From positions 1,178,001-1,242,000 of the forward strand of contig NZ_CP010897.2 in assembly GCF_000934605.2 (NCBI RefSeq): a stretch of DNA of 64,000 nt, read 5' to 3'. Positions 51,259-60,037 of this stretch are shown piece by piece; position 1 is the stretch's first letter; every line of letters begins with the position of its first letter. Position numbers and translations under genes: made by a program. This stretch comes from Pandoraea vervacti. GTDB taxonomy: Bacteria > Pseudomonadota > Gammaproteobacteria > Burkholderiales > Burkholderiaceae. The notes under the pieces were generated by a model. The model saw nothing but the letters and a program-made list of their open reading frames with translations, ran no database searches and was not told the origin of the DNA.

Positions 51259-51291
51259 CTATCCGAAAGCTGTCCGAAAGCTGTTCGAAAG
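51259..51291. promoter_or_regulatory. Three 11-bp direct repeats upstream of the porin-ABC operon
   Basis: CTATCCGAAAG, CTGTCCGAAAG and CTGTTCGAAAG stand in tandem with one helical turn per unit. The form (7 bp plus a 4-bp A-rich spacer, CTGTCxG) resembles Pho boxes and other OmpR/PhoB-family sites. Candidate binders are PhoB (elsewhere in the genome) or the adjacent response regulator at 52668. Confidence 0.7.
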
Positions 51292-51309
51292 CGACCTTGC
51301 AAAGGAAAA

Positions 51310-51333
51310 CGGCCGACACGGGGGTGTCGGCCG
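51310..51333 (-). terminator. Terminator of the two-component operon
   Basis: CGGCCGACAC and GTGTCGGCCG pair fully around a 4-nt loop. On the minus strand TTTTCC follows the stem. It lies 29 nt after the histidine-kinase stop and separates it from the porin operon promoter. Confidence 0.85.
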
Positions 51334-51362
51334 CAAGCCTTGAGTGAAGCGCCGGGGTGACC

Positions 51363-52664
51363 TTAGCTCGATGCGACGGCCGGCAACGTTATCGTGAATC
51401 TCGCGCCGCCCAGCGGTGACGTCTCGACGCCGACGCGCCCGCCATGGAGCAGCGCGATGCGGCGAACGATGGCCAGCCCCAGCCCGAAGCCGCCCGTCGC
51501 GCGATTGCGGCTGCTGTCGAGCCGGTGGAACGGCTCGAAAATGCGGGCGCGCTCCGGTGCCGGCACGCCTTCTCCGTCGTCGTCCACGTAAATCGTGATC
51601 TCACCGTTTTCGCCAACCTTCGCGCCGCACACGATGCGCCGGGTCGTATGCCGCATCGCATTGTTCAACAGGTTCTGCACCGCGCGAGCGAGCAGTTTCG
51701 GTTCCACTTCGATGCGATCGGCCCCCGGCTCCGCCGAGATGTCGAGCGCGATCGAGCGGGTGGCGAGAACCTCCGTGCAGTTCGCCGCCAGGCTATCGAA
51801 CATCAGACGCAGCGACACCGCCTGACGCGTCGGCGGCGCCGCGATCTGGTCAAGACGTGCCAGCGACAGCAACTCGGTGACCAGTTCGTCCAACTCGCGA
51901 ATATCGCCCTTCAGGGCGTTGATCCGGTCGTCTGCATCGGCGGCTTCACGCCGTTGCTGCAAGATCTCAAGCCCGAAATCCAGCCGCGCAATCGGCGTTC
52001 GCAGTTCGTGCGACACCGCATTGATCATGTCTTTTTGTGCCTTGATGGAACGCTCGATCCGGTCGGCCATCGTGTTGAATACGCGCGCGAGCGCCGTCAG
52101 GTTCGAGAAGCGCGACACCTTCGCTCGCGAACTGAAATCGCCTTCGCCGAAGCGGATCGCCGCACGGTTGAGCGACTTCAGGTCGGACCAGTACCAGCGT
52201 ACCCACGTGAGCACCGCGATCAGCATGAGCAACGCGACCACCGAGTACGCGAGGTAGTTGATCTGCTTCATGCTCAGATCGGTGCCGTTCTCGGACGTCA
52301 GCACCCACTGCGAATCGCGCAGGCGCATGGCGTAGTGCTCGCCATCGGTGCCGTTCGCGATTGGCAGACCGGCCTCGAGTTCCTGGCGCAGGTACTCGCG
52401 CACGACCGGAAAGTCCTTGAGCGGGCGCATTTCAATCTTGTCCGGCGTCTTCGCTGCAAACTCCGCGACGAACTTGGGCCATTCCGATTCGGGCAGGGTG
52501 GAGAGTTTTTCATTGATGAGCCACGCATAGCCGGCCAGTTGCATCTGGGCCGACCGGTTCATCGTGTCGAAAAACAGATGGCCGAACGTGTAGGTGATGA
52601 TCAGAATCGATGCGACGACGGAAACGCCGACCAGCGCATACAGCTTCAAAAGCACGCGAAACAT
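51363..52664 (-). CDS. Sensor histidine kinase, RstB-like
   Basis: The protein has 433 residues. Two membrane helices (about 10-30 and 134-155) flank a periplasmic domain of about 100 residues. Then come HAMP, HisKA with the phospho-His in AVSHELRTPIARLDF, and an ATPase with N box NLLNNAMRH, G1 DDDGEGVP and G2 GGFGLGLAI. The periplasmic part (WPKFVAEFAAKTPDKIEMRPL) is RstB-like. It starts 3 nt after its response regulator. The signal is unknown; RstB in other genera responds to low pH and envelope state. Confidence 0.9.
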   Translation of the reverse strand: MFRVLLKLYALVGVSVVASILIITYTFGHLFFDTMNRSAQMQLAGYAWLINEKLSTLPESEWPKFVAEFAAKTPDKIEMRPLKDFPVVREYLRQELEAGLPIANGTDGEHYAMRLRDSQWVLTSENGTDLSMKQINYLAYSVVALLMLIAVLTWVRWYWSDLKSLNRAAIRFGEGDFSSRAKVSRFSNLTALARVFNTMADRIERSIKAQKDMINAVSHELRTPIARLDFGLEILQQRREAADADDRINALKGDIRELDELVTELLSLARLDQIAAPPTRQAVSLRLMFDSLAANCTEVLATRSIALDISAEPGADRIEVEPKLLARAVQNLLNNAMRHTTRRIVCGAKVGENGEITIYVDDDGEGVPAPERARIFEPFHRLDSSRNRATGGFGLGLAIVRRIALLHGGRVGVETSPLGGARFTITLPAVASS

Positions 52665-52667
52665 GCG

Positions 52668-53372
52668 TTAATTCTCCCAGGCCGACGGACTGAACAGATA
52701 TCCCCGGCCCCAAACGGTCTTGATGCGCTGCGGCTCGCCGTCCGTGTCTTCGAAGCGCTTGCGCAACCGGTAGATGCCCACGTCCACCGTGCGGTCGATG
52801 CCGTCGAACTCGATGCCGCGCAACTGCTGAAGAATCTCGTCGCGTGTCACGACCCGCCCCGCGCCGCGCGCCAGAATCAACAGCAGGCTGAATTCGTTGG
52901 ACTTGAGCTCGACGGCCGCGCCGCGCCAAAACACCATGCGATCGCGCGGCACGATGCGCAACTGGCCGAACGCCAGCCCGTCGTCGCTCTCGACTTCCAC
53001 GTCGGCCACGGGGGCGGCGCGCCGCAACAGCGCCCGCAGGCGGGCCAGCAGCAAACGCGGCTCGACCGGCTTCACGACGTAATCGTCCGCGCCAACTTCC
53101 AGTCCTGCCACCTGATCGTAAGTGTCCTCGCGCGCCGTGAGGATGAGAATCGGCGTGGCGCTCACCGCGCGCAACTGGCGGCAGATTTCCATGCCGTCCA
53201 TGCCCGGCAGCATCAGATCGAGGACCACGATGTCCGGGCAGAAGCCGCGAAAGCGCTCCAGGGCGCGCGAACCGTCGCTCACCACCATCACTTCGAAGCG
53301 GTAAGCGTGCAGATATTCGGTGACGAGCGCGGCCAGACGCGCATCGTCCTCGACCAGCAAGACACGGTACAT
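52668..53372 (-). CDS. OmpR-family response regulator, RstA-like
   Basis: The protein has 234 residues. The receiver has the acidic pair in VEDDARL, phosphoacceptor Asp in VVLDLMLPGMDG, Thr in ILTARED and Lys in VKPVEP. The C-terminal winged helix ends RTVDVGIYRLRKRFED, then TVWGRGYLFS. The ATG at 53372 has AAGGAA upstream; the frame to 53495 would run across the promoter region. It probably controls the divergent mipA and perhaps the porin-ABC operon. Confidence 0.93.
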   Translation of the reverse strand: MYRVLLVEDDARLAALVTEYLHAYRFEVMVVSDGSRALERFRGFCPDIVVLDLMLPGMDGMEICRQLRAVSATPILILTAREDTYDQVAGLEVGADDYVVKPVEPRLLLARLRALLRRAAPVADVEVESDDGLAFGQLRIVPRDRMVFWRGAAVELKSNEFSLLLILARGAGRVVTRDEILQQLRGIEFDGIDRTVDVGIYRLRKRFEDTDGEPQRIKTVWGRGYLFSPSAWEN

Positions 53373-53479
53373 GGCCGTTGTTCCTTTTCGTGTTGTGCTG
53401 TGCCGCGCCATCCGGCGGCACTCCCGTGACGCGCATTTTACTGCCCTGAAGGCCCGCCGGGCGGGCGTTTCAAACCTGC

Positions 53480-53501
53480 GAACAAATGAAAACATTTGTT
53501 C
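53480..53501. promoter_or_regulatory. Strong dyad in the regulator-mipA gap
   Basis: GAACAAATG-AAAA-CATTTGTTC is a perfect 9-bp inverted repeat. It lies 108 nt from the response-regulator start and 126 nt from mipA. Part of it, ACATTTGTTCACA, resembles the RstA box (TACATNTNGTTACA). It could be an autoregulatory site of the two-component system. Confidence 0.6.
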
Positions 53502-53558
53502 ACAACTCTCCTAAATCGGATAACAGCCAGCCGTCGCCGTCTTGCCTACTATGCGATC

Positions 53559-53588
53559 ACATCGCGATCCGTGCGTCGATCGCGATGT
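53559..53588. promoter_or_regulatory. 11-bp dyad just before mipA
   Basis: ACATCGCGATC (53559-53569) and GATCGCGATGT (53578-53588) are perfect arms with an 8-bp spacer, ending 38 nt before the mipA start. It could be an operator or a stem in the mipA leader. Confidence 0.6.
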
Positions 53589-53626
53589 CCCAATCATCGT
53601 CATTTAATGGATTTCGTAGGAGTGCC

Positions 53627-54532
53627 ATGAAACGCCGTCTCGCCAGCCCCATCCGTCGCCTTCGCGCTCAACGAGGCCTTCGCACGCCTGGCCATTTGCA
53701 CCGCCTTGCGGCAGCCGGTGCGGCGGGACTGCTGTTGGCCGGCGTCGCGTCGCCTGCCGGTGCTGTCGAGCCTGCACGCTACAGCGGCATTCAGCAGGAC
53801 CAGAGCTTGCCGACGAACGCGTCGGAAAGCGGTTACGAATTCACCATTGGCGGCGGCGTCGGCTACTCGCCGCGCTACATGGGCAGCGACGAGTACCGCG
53901 CGACACCCGCGCTGAACCTCGCGCTGCAAACGCCGTTCGGCGTGTTCGTCGGGCTAGGGGGTATCGGCTATCGCCTGACGCTGCCGGCCGGATTCTTCCT
54001 GTCCGCTGCACTCTCCTACGACGACGGTCGCAAGGAAGACCCCAAGGGCCTCGATTCCGGCTCGAAAAAGCTGCGTGGCATGGGGGATATCAAGGGCTCG
54101 CTGTTCACGACGCTGCAAGCCGGTTATGCCATCGGCGATATCGCGGTCGTGAGCGTGGCGACCGATATCCCGCTCACGAACCGGGATCGCGGCAACGTCT
54201 ATCGATTTGCGGTGGATGGCATCGTCTACAAGTCGGCCGCCGACTCGGTGGGTGTGGGCGCGGCCGCGCACTTCGCCAGCGGGAAGTACGCGCAGACGTA
54301 TTTCGGGGTGACGGCCAACCAGAGCCTGAACTCGGGTTTTGGGCAGTACTCGCCCGGCGGCGGTCTGTACGGCGTGAGCCTCACCGCGAACTGGACACAC
54401 AAGTTCACCAAGCACTGGAGCACGACGGTCGCAGGCGGCGTGATGCGCTACACCGGCAACGCGTCGAAGAGTCCCATCGTTTTCAACAAGACCAACTATC
54501 AGGTCGCCGCGACGCTCGACTACACGTTCTGA
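53627..54532 (+). CDS. MipA/OmpV family outer-membrane protein
   Basis: The protein has 301 residues from the ATG at 53627 with AGGAG 4 nt upstream; the in-frame ATG at 53486 would run through the dyads. An unusually long basic N-terminus (about 25 residues) precedes the signal peptide core (LAAAGAAGLLLAGVASPAGA). MipA motifs include GGGVGYSPRYMGSDEYR, LSYDDGRKED and the C-terminal VAATLDYTF. MipA/OmpV genes are often linked to OmpR-type two-component systems and respond to envelope stress; here the pair is divergent from RstAB. Confidence 0.9.
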   Translation: MKRRLASPIRRLRAQRGLRTPGHLHRLAAAGAAGLLLAGVASPAGAVEPARYSGIQQDQSLPTNASESGYEFTIGGGVGYSPRYMGSDEYRATPALNLALQTPFGVFVGLGGIGYRLTLPAGFFLSAALSYDDGRKEDPKGLDSGSKKLRGMGDIKGSLFTTLQAGYAIGDIAVVSVATDIPLTNRDRGNVYRFAVDGIVYKSAADSVGVGAAAHFASGKYAQTYFGVTANQSLNSGFGQYSPGGGLYGVSLTANWTHKFTKHWSTTVAGGVMRYTGNASKSPIVFNKTNYQVAATLDYTF

Positions 54533-54576
54533 GCCCGTCGTGGTGCTGTGCCATCTGGCATTGCGAGGCAAAAGCC

Positions 54577-55683
54577 ATGCGAATTCTCGTCACCGGCAGT
54601 ACCGGTTTTGTGGGCGGCGCCGTCGTCGCCCAACTCCTCAAGGACGGGTTCGGACCGTCATTGTTGCTGCTCGTGCGTGCGCGCACCAGCAGCGACGGGC
54701 TCGCGCGAGTGCGCGCGGCGATGGATCGCTTCCGGGTCGCGCCCGTGCATCGGCTCGCGCTCACCGAAGCGAACATCGTCTGTGGCGATCTCGCGCAGCC
54801 GCTCACGTTCGACGACGACCCGCGCATGCGCCGCGTCACGCACGTGATTCATGCGGCTGCGATTGCGAGTTTCTCCGCCCATCCGCAACTGGACACCGTC
54901 AACGTGACGGGCACGCTGGCGTTGGCGCGTGCGGTGGCCGCCTCGCCCGTGCTGGAGCGTTTCGTTCACGTGGGCACGGCGATGGCATGCGGCGACTCGC
55001 TGCACGGGCTGGTGCACGAGTCGCACGAACTTGCGCTGTCCGATCATCAGGTGGTGGCCTATACGGCGTCGAAGGCCGAGGCCGAGCGACGTTTGCGGCG
55101 GGAGTGGCCCGGTTTGCCGCTGGTCATCGCCCGCCCGTCGATCGTGGTCGGCCATACGCGCCTGGGCTGCGAGCCATCCGGCAGCATCTTCTGGATGTTC
55201 CGGATGGTGCAGTTGCTGGGCGCATTCACCTGCGGACTCGATGACCGGCTCGACGTGGTGCCGGTCGACTACTGCGCCGATGCGCTGATCGATCTTGCCT
55301 TCCTGCCGCACCTGCGCCACGACCTGTATCACGTGTCGGCCGGGGCGGGTAGCGCCAGGACCATTCGCGAGATCGAGGCGGCGCTGGCCAAAGCGCGCGG
55401 CGTCGCCCCGCTGGGCGAGCGCTTTCGCCATATCGGCGAAGCGGAGATCGATCGTCTGACACCGGCGCTGGCGCGTCAGATAGGACATGGCAACAGTCGG
55501 CTGATGGCCAAGGCGCTGCGTCGCTATGGCGCGTTTGCGGCGCTCGACTACGTATTCGACAACCGGCGTTTGCTCTCCGAGGGCACGCCCCCGCCGCCGC
55601 CCGTCACCGATTATCTGGAGGTGTGCGTGCGCTCGTCGGCGTCGACATCGGTGGCGGAACAGATGGCGTGGGATTTCAAATGA
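54577..55683 (+). CDS. SDR-family thioester-reductase/fatty-acyl-reductase-like protein
   Basis: The protein has 368 residues. The Rossmann motif TGSTGFVGGAVV, the catalytic Tyr and Lys in VVAYTASKAEAE, and VIARPSIVVGHT place it in the extended SDR group with NRPS reductase domains and male-sterility-type acyl reductases. It starts 44 nt after mipA on the same strand. It may reduce an acyl thioester or act as a sugar or steroid epimerase-like enzyme; no substrate is assigned. It resembles the R domain of the NRPS at 40814 in fold only. Confidence 0.8.
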   Translation: MRILVTGSTGFVGGAVVAQLLKDGFGPSLLLLVRARTSSDGLARVRAAMDRFRVAPVHRLALTEANIVCGDLAQPLTFDDDPRMRRVTHVIHAAAIASFSAHPQLDTVNVTGTLALARAVAASPVLERFVHVGTAMACGDSLHGLVHESHELALSDHQVVAYTASKAEAERRLRREWPGLPLVIARPSIVVGHTRLGCEPSGSIFWMFRMVQLLGAFTCGLDDRLDVVPVDYCADALIDLAFLPHLRHDLYHVSAGAGSARTIREIEAALAKARGVAPLGERFRHIGEAEIDRLTPALARQIGHGNSRLMAKALRRYGAFAALDYVFDNRRLLSEGTPPPPPVTDYLEVCVRSSASTSVAEQMAWDFK

Positions 55684-55768
55684 GACCGTAGGAGATCGGT
55701 CTGACGCGCCGGTCCGGTTCGCGGTGCGACGAGTGCCGTGCGGCGTACGATGGGGTCGCCGTCACGTG

Positions 55769-56677
55769 TCACCGCATGGCGGCCGGACCGGCGGCGTCCC
55801 CGGCGAAGCATTGTGCGAGAAAGCGCTCGGTGGGCCGGGACAGGGCGTCCGCATGCGGCACGAGCGCCGTGAGCAGGCGCTTGAGTCCGTGCGGCGGATC
55901 GATGCGCACCGTGGCAAGCGCGGCGTCTTCGTGACGCATCGACATCGCCGAGACGAAACCCACGCCCATGCCGGCGCGCACCGCTTCCTTGATACTCTCC
56001 ACGCCTGCCAGTTCGAGCGCGATGCGCGGCTCCAGCCCCGATACGGAGAATGCACGCGCTACCAGTGCGCGCACGCCCGACCCCGGCTCGCGCATGATCA
56101 GCGCATAGCCGGCGATGGCTTGTAACGATGCCCCCTCAGGCTGCTGCGCGAGCGGATGATCGGCGCGGGCGATGGCGACGATCTCGTCGTCGCGCCACGG
56201 ACGCACGGCGATCTCCGGCGCCAGCCCCGGCGGCACCGCCCCTTCGATGAACGCCACGTCGAGCCGGTCGAGTTGCGCCACGATCTCGCTGGTATTGCCG
56301 TCGACGATGTGCAGCGCCACAGCCGGATAGCGCTGATGGAATTCCGCGATGACGTAGGGCAGCAAATAGCTCGCCGGCGTAGTGCTCGCCCCGATGCGCA
56401 GCGCGCCGGTCTCCATTCCCCGCAGGCTGTCGCGCAGCGCCATCGCCTGCCGGTAGTCCTGACGCAGCTTGTTGGCATACACGGCGACTTGCTCGCCCAC
56501 GGCCGTCAGTCGAATGCCGCGCCCGTCGCGACGGTACAGCGGCTCGCCGAACGACTCCTGCAACAGGCGCAATTGTCCCGAGACGGCGGGCTGCGACAGA
56601 TGCAGCGCCTGCGCCGCGTGGCTGATGTTGCCCAGTTCAGCCACGGTGGCGAAAGTCAGTAATTGATCGGGCGTCAT
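55769..56677 (-). CDS. LysR-family regulator
   Basis: The protein has 302 residues. The helix-turn-helix (HAAQALHLSQPAVSGQLRLL) and effector domain resemble CbbR/CysB-type LysR proteins. A TGATGA-N7-TCATCA dyad 24 nt upstream may be its own site. It converges on the SDR gene and lies 96 bp downstream of the PfkB kinase gene on the same strand. Its target cannot be named. Confidence 0.88.
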   Translation of the reverse strand: MTPDQLLTFATVAELGNISHAAQALHLSQPAVSGQLRLLQESFGEPLYRRDGRGIRLTAVGEQVAVYANKLRQDYRQAMALRDSLRGMETGALRIGASTTPASYLLPYVIAEFHQRYPAVALHIVDGNTSEIVAQLDRLDVAFIEGAVPPGLAPEIAVRPWRDDEIVAIARADHPLAQQPEGASLQAIAGYALIMREPGSGVRALVARAFSVSGLEPRIALELAGVESIKEAVRAGMGVGFVSAMSMRHEDAALATVRIDPPHGLKRLLTALVPHADALSRPTERFLAQCFAGDAAGPAAMR

Positions 56678-56700
56678 ATCGTTCGATTCATCGGCTGCAG

Positions 56701-56719
56701 TGATGATTGTTCGTCATCA
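56701..56719. promoter_or_regulatory. Possible LysR autoregulatory dyad
   Basis: TGATGA-TTGTTCG-TCATCA is a perfect 6-bp inverted repeat starting 24 nt upstream of the LysR start, with T-N11-A-like spacing. Confidence 0.5.
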
Positions 56720-56773
56720 TAGCCATTATTCCGATGTTTGTGGGGCGCTCAGACGATGCATGTGCGCCTGGGC

Positions 56774-57775
56774 TTACGCCTGAGGGGGCGAGGCGATGAG
56801 TGATTCGACGGCCTCCCAGGCCGGCGCATAGGCGCCTGTGCGGGTGCAGGCCAGCGCAGCAGCTGCGGCGGCACGCCGTAAATGCATTGACGTGGATGCG
56901 TCCGGCTCGCGCGACAGGCTGGCGAGCCAGCCGCCGATGGCGGCGTCTCCCGCGCCGACGGTGTCGGCCACCTCCACCCTGAAGGCGGGTTGCGTGAGTG
57001 TCGTGCCGTCGGGCGTGAGCAGTTGCATGCCACGCTCGCCGTCCGTGAGCAACACGCTTGCCTGCGGGGCGATGCGGCGGATCTCCTTGAGCGCATCGGC
57101 ATCGGTGCGTTGCGGGTAGAGGCCGCGCAGGTCGTCCACAGACAACTTGAGCCACGTGGCGAGCTTTGCCATGCGGGCAAACGTGTCGACGTACTCGGGC
57201 CCCATCAGGTTGCGCAGATTGGGATCGAAGCTGATGCGTACGCCGCGGGCGTGCAATTGGTCTGCCAGGCCTAGCAGCGTGCTCGCGAGCGGCTCTCTGA
57301 CGAGACTGATGCAGCCAAAGTGAGCGACACGCGCTGCGTCTTGCCAGCCGGCGGGCAATGCCGCCGGGTCGAACGCCAGATCGGCGGCGCCCGCACCGAG
57401 GAAGAAGTAGGCCGGTGGGTGAGAACGATGCACGACGGCGACGAGCGGCGGTGCATCAACGGCTTGCAGGTAGCGCTCGTCAAGGCCCGCCTCACGCGAG
57501 CGGGCGAGTAGTTCGGTACCGAACGGGGCGTGGGTGCTGATGGCGCCGCCATATCCGGTCGGTACGCCCATTGCCGCGCTCACGCGGGCGACGTTCCAGC
57601 ACGCCCCGCCCGCGCGGCCCACCCAATGGCGACTGGCATGCTCCGGGCCAGCGGCGTCGTCCGGTACACGTATCAGATCGGTCAGCGCTTCGCCGAAGAC
57701 AAGCAGGGCGGGCAATGCAGAGGGCGTGGGGGCTGTCGAGGATGTCGGGGATGCCGCGGATGACGTCGATGGCAT
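56774..57775 (-). CDS. PfkB-family sugar kinase (fructokinase-like)
   Basis: The protein has 333 residues. PfkB signatures are present: the N-terminal RAGGACWNVARVSAAMG and the ATP-site VADTVGAGDAAIGGWL with the catalytic Asp. Residues 1-23 are a Ser/Thr/Ala/Pro repeat (SSAASPTSSTAPTPS) coming from short GATGTCGG-like DNA repeats. It phosphorylates a sugar such as fructose or 2-keto-3-deoxygluconate, but no sugar operon lies beside it. Confidence 0.88.
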   Translation of the reverse strand: MPSTSSAASPTSSTAPTPSALPALLVFGEALTDLIRVPDDAAGPEHASRHWVGRAGGACWNVARVSAAMGVPTGYGGAISTHAPFGTELLARSREAGLDERYLQAVDAPPLVAVVHRSHPPAYFFLGAGAADLAFDPAALPAGWQDAARVAHFGCISLVREPLASTLLGLADQLHARGVRISFDPNLRNLMGPEYVDTFARMAKLATWLKLSVDDLRGLYPQRTDADALKEIRRIAPQASVLLTDGERGMQLLTPDGTTLTQPAFRVEVADTVGAGDAAIGGWLASLSREPDASTSMHLRRAAAAAALACTRTGAYAPAWEAVESLIASPPQA

Positions 57776-57905
57776 GGCGAAATGACCGGGAAACGAAGGC
57801 CGTCAGCATACCTCCTTCCCCGATTTTCCCGCGCTTTCTCTCTATTTTTCTCTCCCTTTTCTTCCTAATTTCCTTCTCAATTTCCCGGCGTTTGGCGCCA
57901 AACGT

Positions 57906-58751
57906 TCAGTGGCTGCGGATGAGCAACGCCACACCGGCCGCCAGTACGACGAGGTTCACCGCTTTGACGAACTGCGCACGCGAGAGGCGCAATGTGATGT
58001 GCCTGCCGAGCCACATGCCGACGATCATCGCAGGCACGAGCGACAAGGCGGTGACGAGCATCGAAGCATTGGCGTAGACCCCCGCGAACAGGAACAACGC
58101 GGCGCGCGCCAGCGTGCTGAATCCGATCAGCGTTGCCTGCGTGACGCGCATGGCTTCGACACGCTCCAGGCGGCTGGTGAGATAGATGGCGAAGACGAAA
58201 CCGCCGCTGCCGAACATCGCGCCGAACATGCCGCCCAGAACCCCGAACGGTACCGCCCACGCTTGCGAAAGACGCGACGTCGCGCGCGGTCCGATCAACG
58301 AAAACAAGGCATAGCCGCAGACGAACCAGGCGAGCGAGCGCAGCAGCACGTCCGGTTGCAGGTGCAACAACAGTGCGCCGCCGGCCAGACTGCCCGCGAG
58401 AATGGCGGGCAGCCGCCGCTTTAGTTCCCCCATATCGGCCGCACGGGCATTGCGCATGACATTGCCGGATGCCGCGCCGAAATCGAGCAGCGCGAGCATC
58501 GGCACAATCTGCGCGACCGGCATTGCATAGGCGAGGATCGGACTGGCGACGAGCGCCGTGCCGAAGCCTGCAATGCCGAAAATCACGTAGGCGACGACGA
58601 GCGCAGCGCTCATGAGCAGCCAGTGGCCCGGCGGGGGCAGGGCGGTGACAAAGGCGTCGGAGACAGAGGCGTCGGAGACAGAGACAACCACAGCGACAAC
58701 CGCAGCGATACCTGCAGCGGCGAGGGGGGATTTGGGTAACGTCGAGAACAT
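57906..58751 (-). CDS. TauE/SafE (UPF0721) family permease
   Basis: The protein has 281 residues from ATG 58751; ATG 58802 is an alternative with no better ribosome site. About 8 hydrophobic helices with the family repeats FGIAGFGTALVASPILAYA and FGVLGGMFGAMFGSGGFVFAIYLT. Such proteins export sulfite or organosulfonates or import small anions. The long frame to 59270 overlaps the LysR gene and is not coding. It is divergent from the LysR at 58863, a usual regulator-target arrangement. Confidence 0.88.
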   Translation of the reverse strand: MFSTLPKSPLAAAGIAAVVAVVVSVSDASVSDAFVTALPPPGHWLLMSAALVVAYVIFGIAGFGTALVASPILAYAMPVAQIVPMLALLDFGAASGNVMRNARAADMGELKRRLPAILAGSLAGGALLLHLQPDVLLRSLAWFVCGYALFSLIGPRATSRLSQAWAVPFGVLGGMFGAMFGSGGFVFAIYLTSRLERVEAMRVTQATLIGFSTLARAALFLFAGVYANASMLVTALSLVPAMIVGMWLGRHITLRLSRAQFVKAVNLVVLAAGVALLIRSH

Positions 58752-58862
58752 GATGATGGGCAGGCGATTCGCGATTTCGGCACGCGGGGTTTCCGTCAGC
58801 ATAGGGCCGCGTGCCGGTGCGGCGCCAATATAGAATGTGGCGATGTTCGATCTCGAAACGGC

Positions 58863-59765
58863 ATGGTCATGGTGTCCCTGCGGCAGTTGCGTTATTTCCT
58901 GGAGGTGGTCGATGCGGGCGGATTCAGCGCGGCGGCCGAGCGGCTGTTCGTCGCACAATCGGCACTGAGCCGTCAGATTTCGGAGCTTGAGCGCGAGCTT
59001 CAGGCCGTGCTGCTCGAACGCTCTTCCAAGGGTGTGACGCTCACCCCCGCCGGACGCACGTTCGTCGACGAGGCGCGGCGCGTGCTCACCGAGCTTGAGG
59101 GATCCGTGGCGCTCACGCGCAGCGTCGCGCGCGGCGAGCAGGGCACCGTGCGGCTTGCGCACTCGAGTTCGGTGCCGTTCGCCGGGGTATGGCCTGCGGC
59201 GTTGTACGTGCATCTGCAAACGCATCGCGGCGTGAGCGTCGATGTCTCGACGCTGTCCTCCGAGCAGCAACAGGACGACATCGAGGCGGGGCGCATCGAC
59301 GTGGGGCTGGTGCGATTACCGGTGCTGCGTCCCGCACCGACGCTCGTATGCGAGACGATCTTGCGAGAGCGCCTGTTGTTGCTCGTACCGAAGGGGCATA
59401 CGCTGGCGGGCGAGGGCTCGGTGAGCGTGGCCGCGCTGGCCTCGGTGCCGTTCGTATCGTTGCCGCACCGCGAGCGGGGCGGGTTGAGCTACCGCGTGGC
59501 ACAACTGTGCCAGCAGCACGGCTTCTTTCCACGGGCCGCTGCGGCCACCTCGCGCAAAGCGACGCTCGTCAATCTGGTCGCCGCCGGGTTCGGTGTGGCG
59601 CTCGTGCCGCAGAGTCTGGCGGCGCTTGCCGGGCCGGACGTCTGCCGGGTCGATCTCGAGGACGCGGGCGCCGACAGCGAAGTCGCATTGCTGCGCCGCC
59701 GCGACGCGGGCGAGCTTGTCATTGCGCTTGCCGACGCCATGCGCCGCGCAGTAAGTCCGGCGTAA
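58863..59765 (+). CDS. LysR-family regulator
   Basis: The protein has 300 residues; an ATG two codons later (58869) is an alternative. The helix-turn-helix LRQLRYFLEVVDAGGFSAAA, then FVAQSALSRQISELE, is LysR type. It is divergent from the TauE/SafE gene with about 110 bp between; TTCGA-TC-TCGAA (58846-58857) lies close to its own start. It likely controls the permease. Confidence 0.88.
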   Translation: MVMVSLRQLRYFLEVVDAGGFSAAAERLFVAQSALSRQISELERELQAVLLERSSKGVTLTPAGRTFVDEARRVLTELEGSVALTRSVARGEQGTVRLAHSSSVPFAGVWPAALYVHLQTHRGVSVDVSTLSSEQQQDDIEAGRIDVGLVRLPVLRPAPTLVCETILRERLLLLVPKGHTLAGEGSVSVAALASVPFVSLPHRERGGLSYRVAQLCQQHGFFPRAAAATSRKATLVNLVAAGFGVALVPQSLAALAGPDVCRVDLEDAGADSEVALLRRRDAGELVIALADAMRRAVSPA

Positions 59766-59877
59766 GCCTTGCGTGCGAGTGTGGCTGCACAAACGTCGAA
59801 AAGTGGCGCAGTAGGTCGGGAGCGCCGGCGCAGGCCGGAGAGCGGACCCGGCGGGGATGGGGCACGCGAGGAAACCC

Positions 59878-59908
59878 TCAAGTCCGCCGTTTTTTCTCCC
59901 GTTATACT
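59878..59908 (+). promoter_or_regulatory. Possible promoter of the chemoreceptor gene
   Basis: TCAAGTCC (59878) and CCCGTTAT (59898-59905) are 12 nt apart and loosely fit a flagellar sigma-28 promoter (TAAAGTTT-N11-GCCGATAA). TATACT at 59903-59908 would also serve as a sigma-70 -10 box. The start codon is about 130 nt downstream. Nothing else was seen in the 272-bp gap. Confidence 0.35.
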
Positions 59909-60037
59909 TTTCGACACAGGCTCAAGACAGCCAACGTGTGGCGCAGACGTCTGCCCGGCGCATTACGTATCTGGCAGTTCCGGCGACCGTCCCGCCCTCG
60001 TCATAACAAGCAGATCAGAGATGCGAGGAGACTGACG

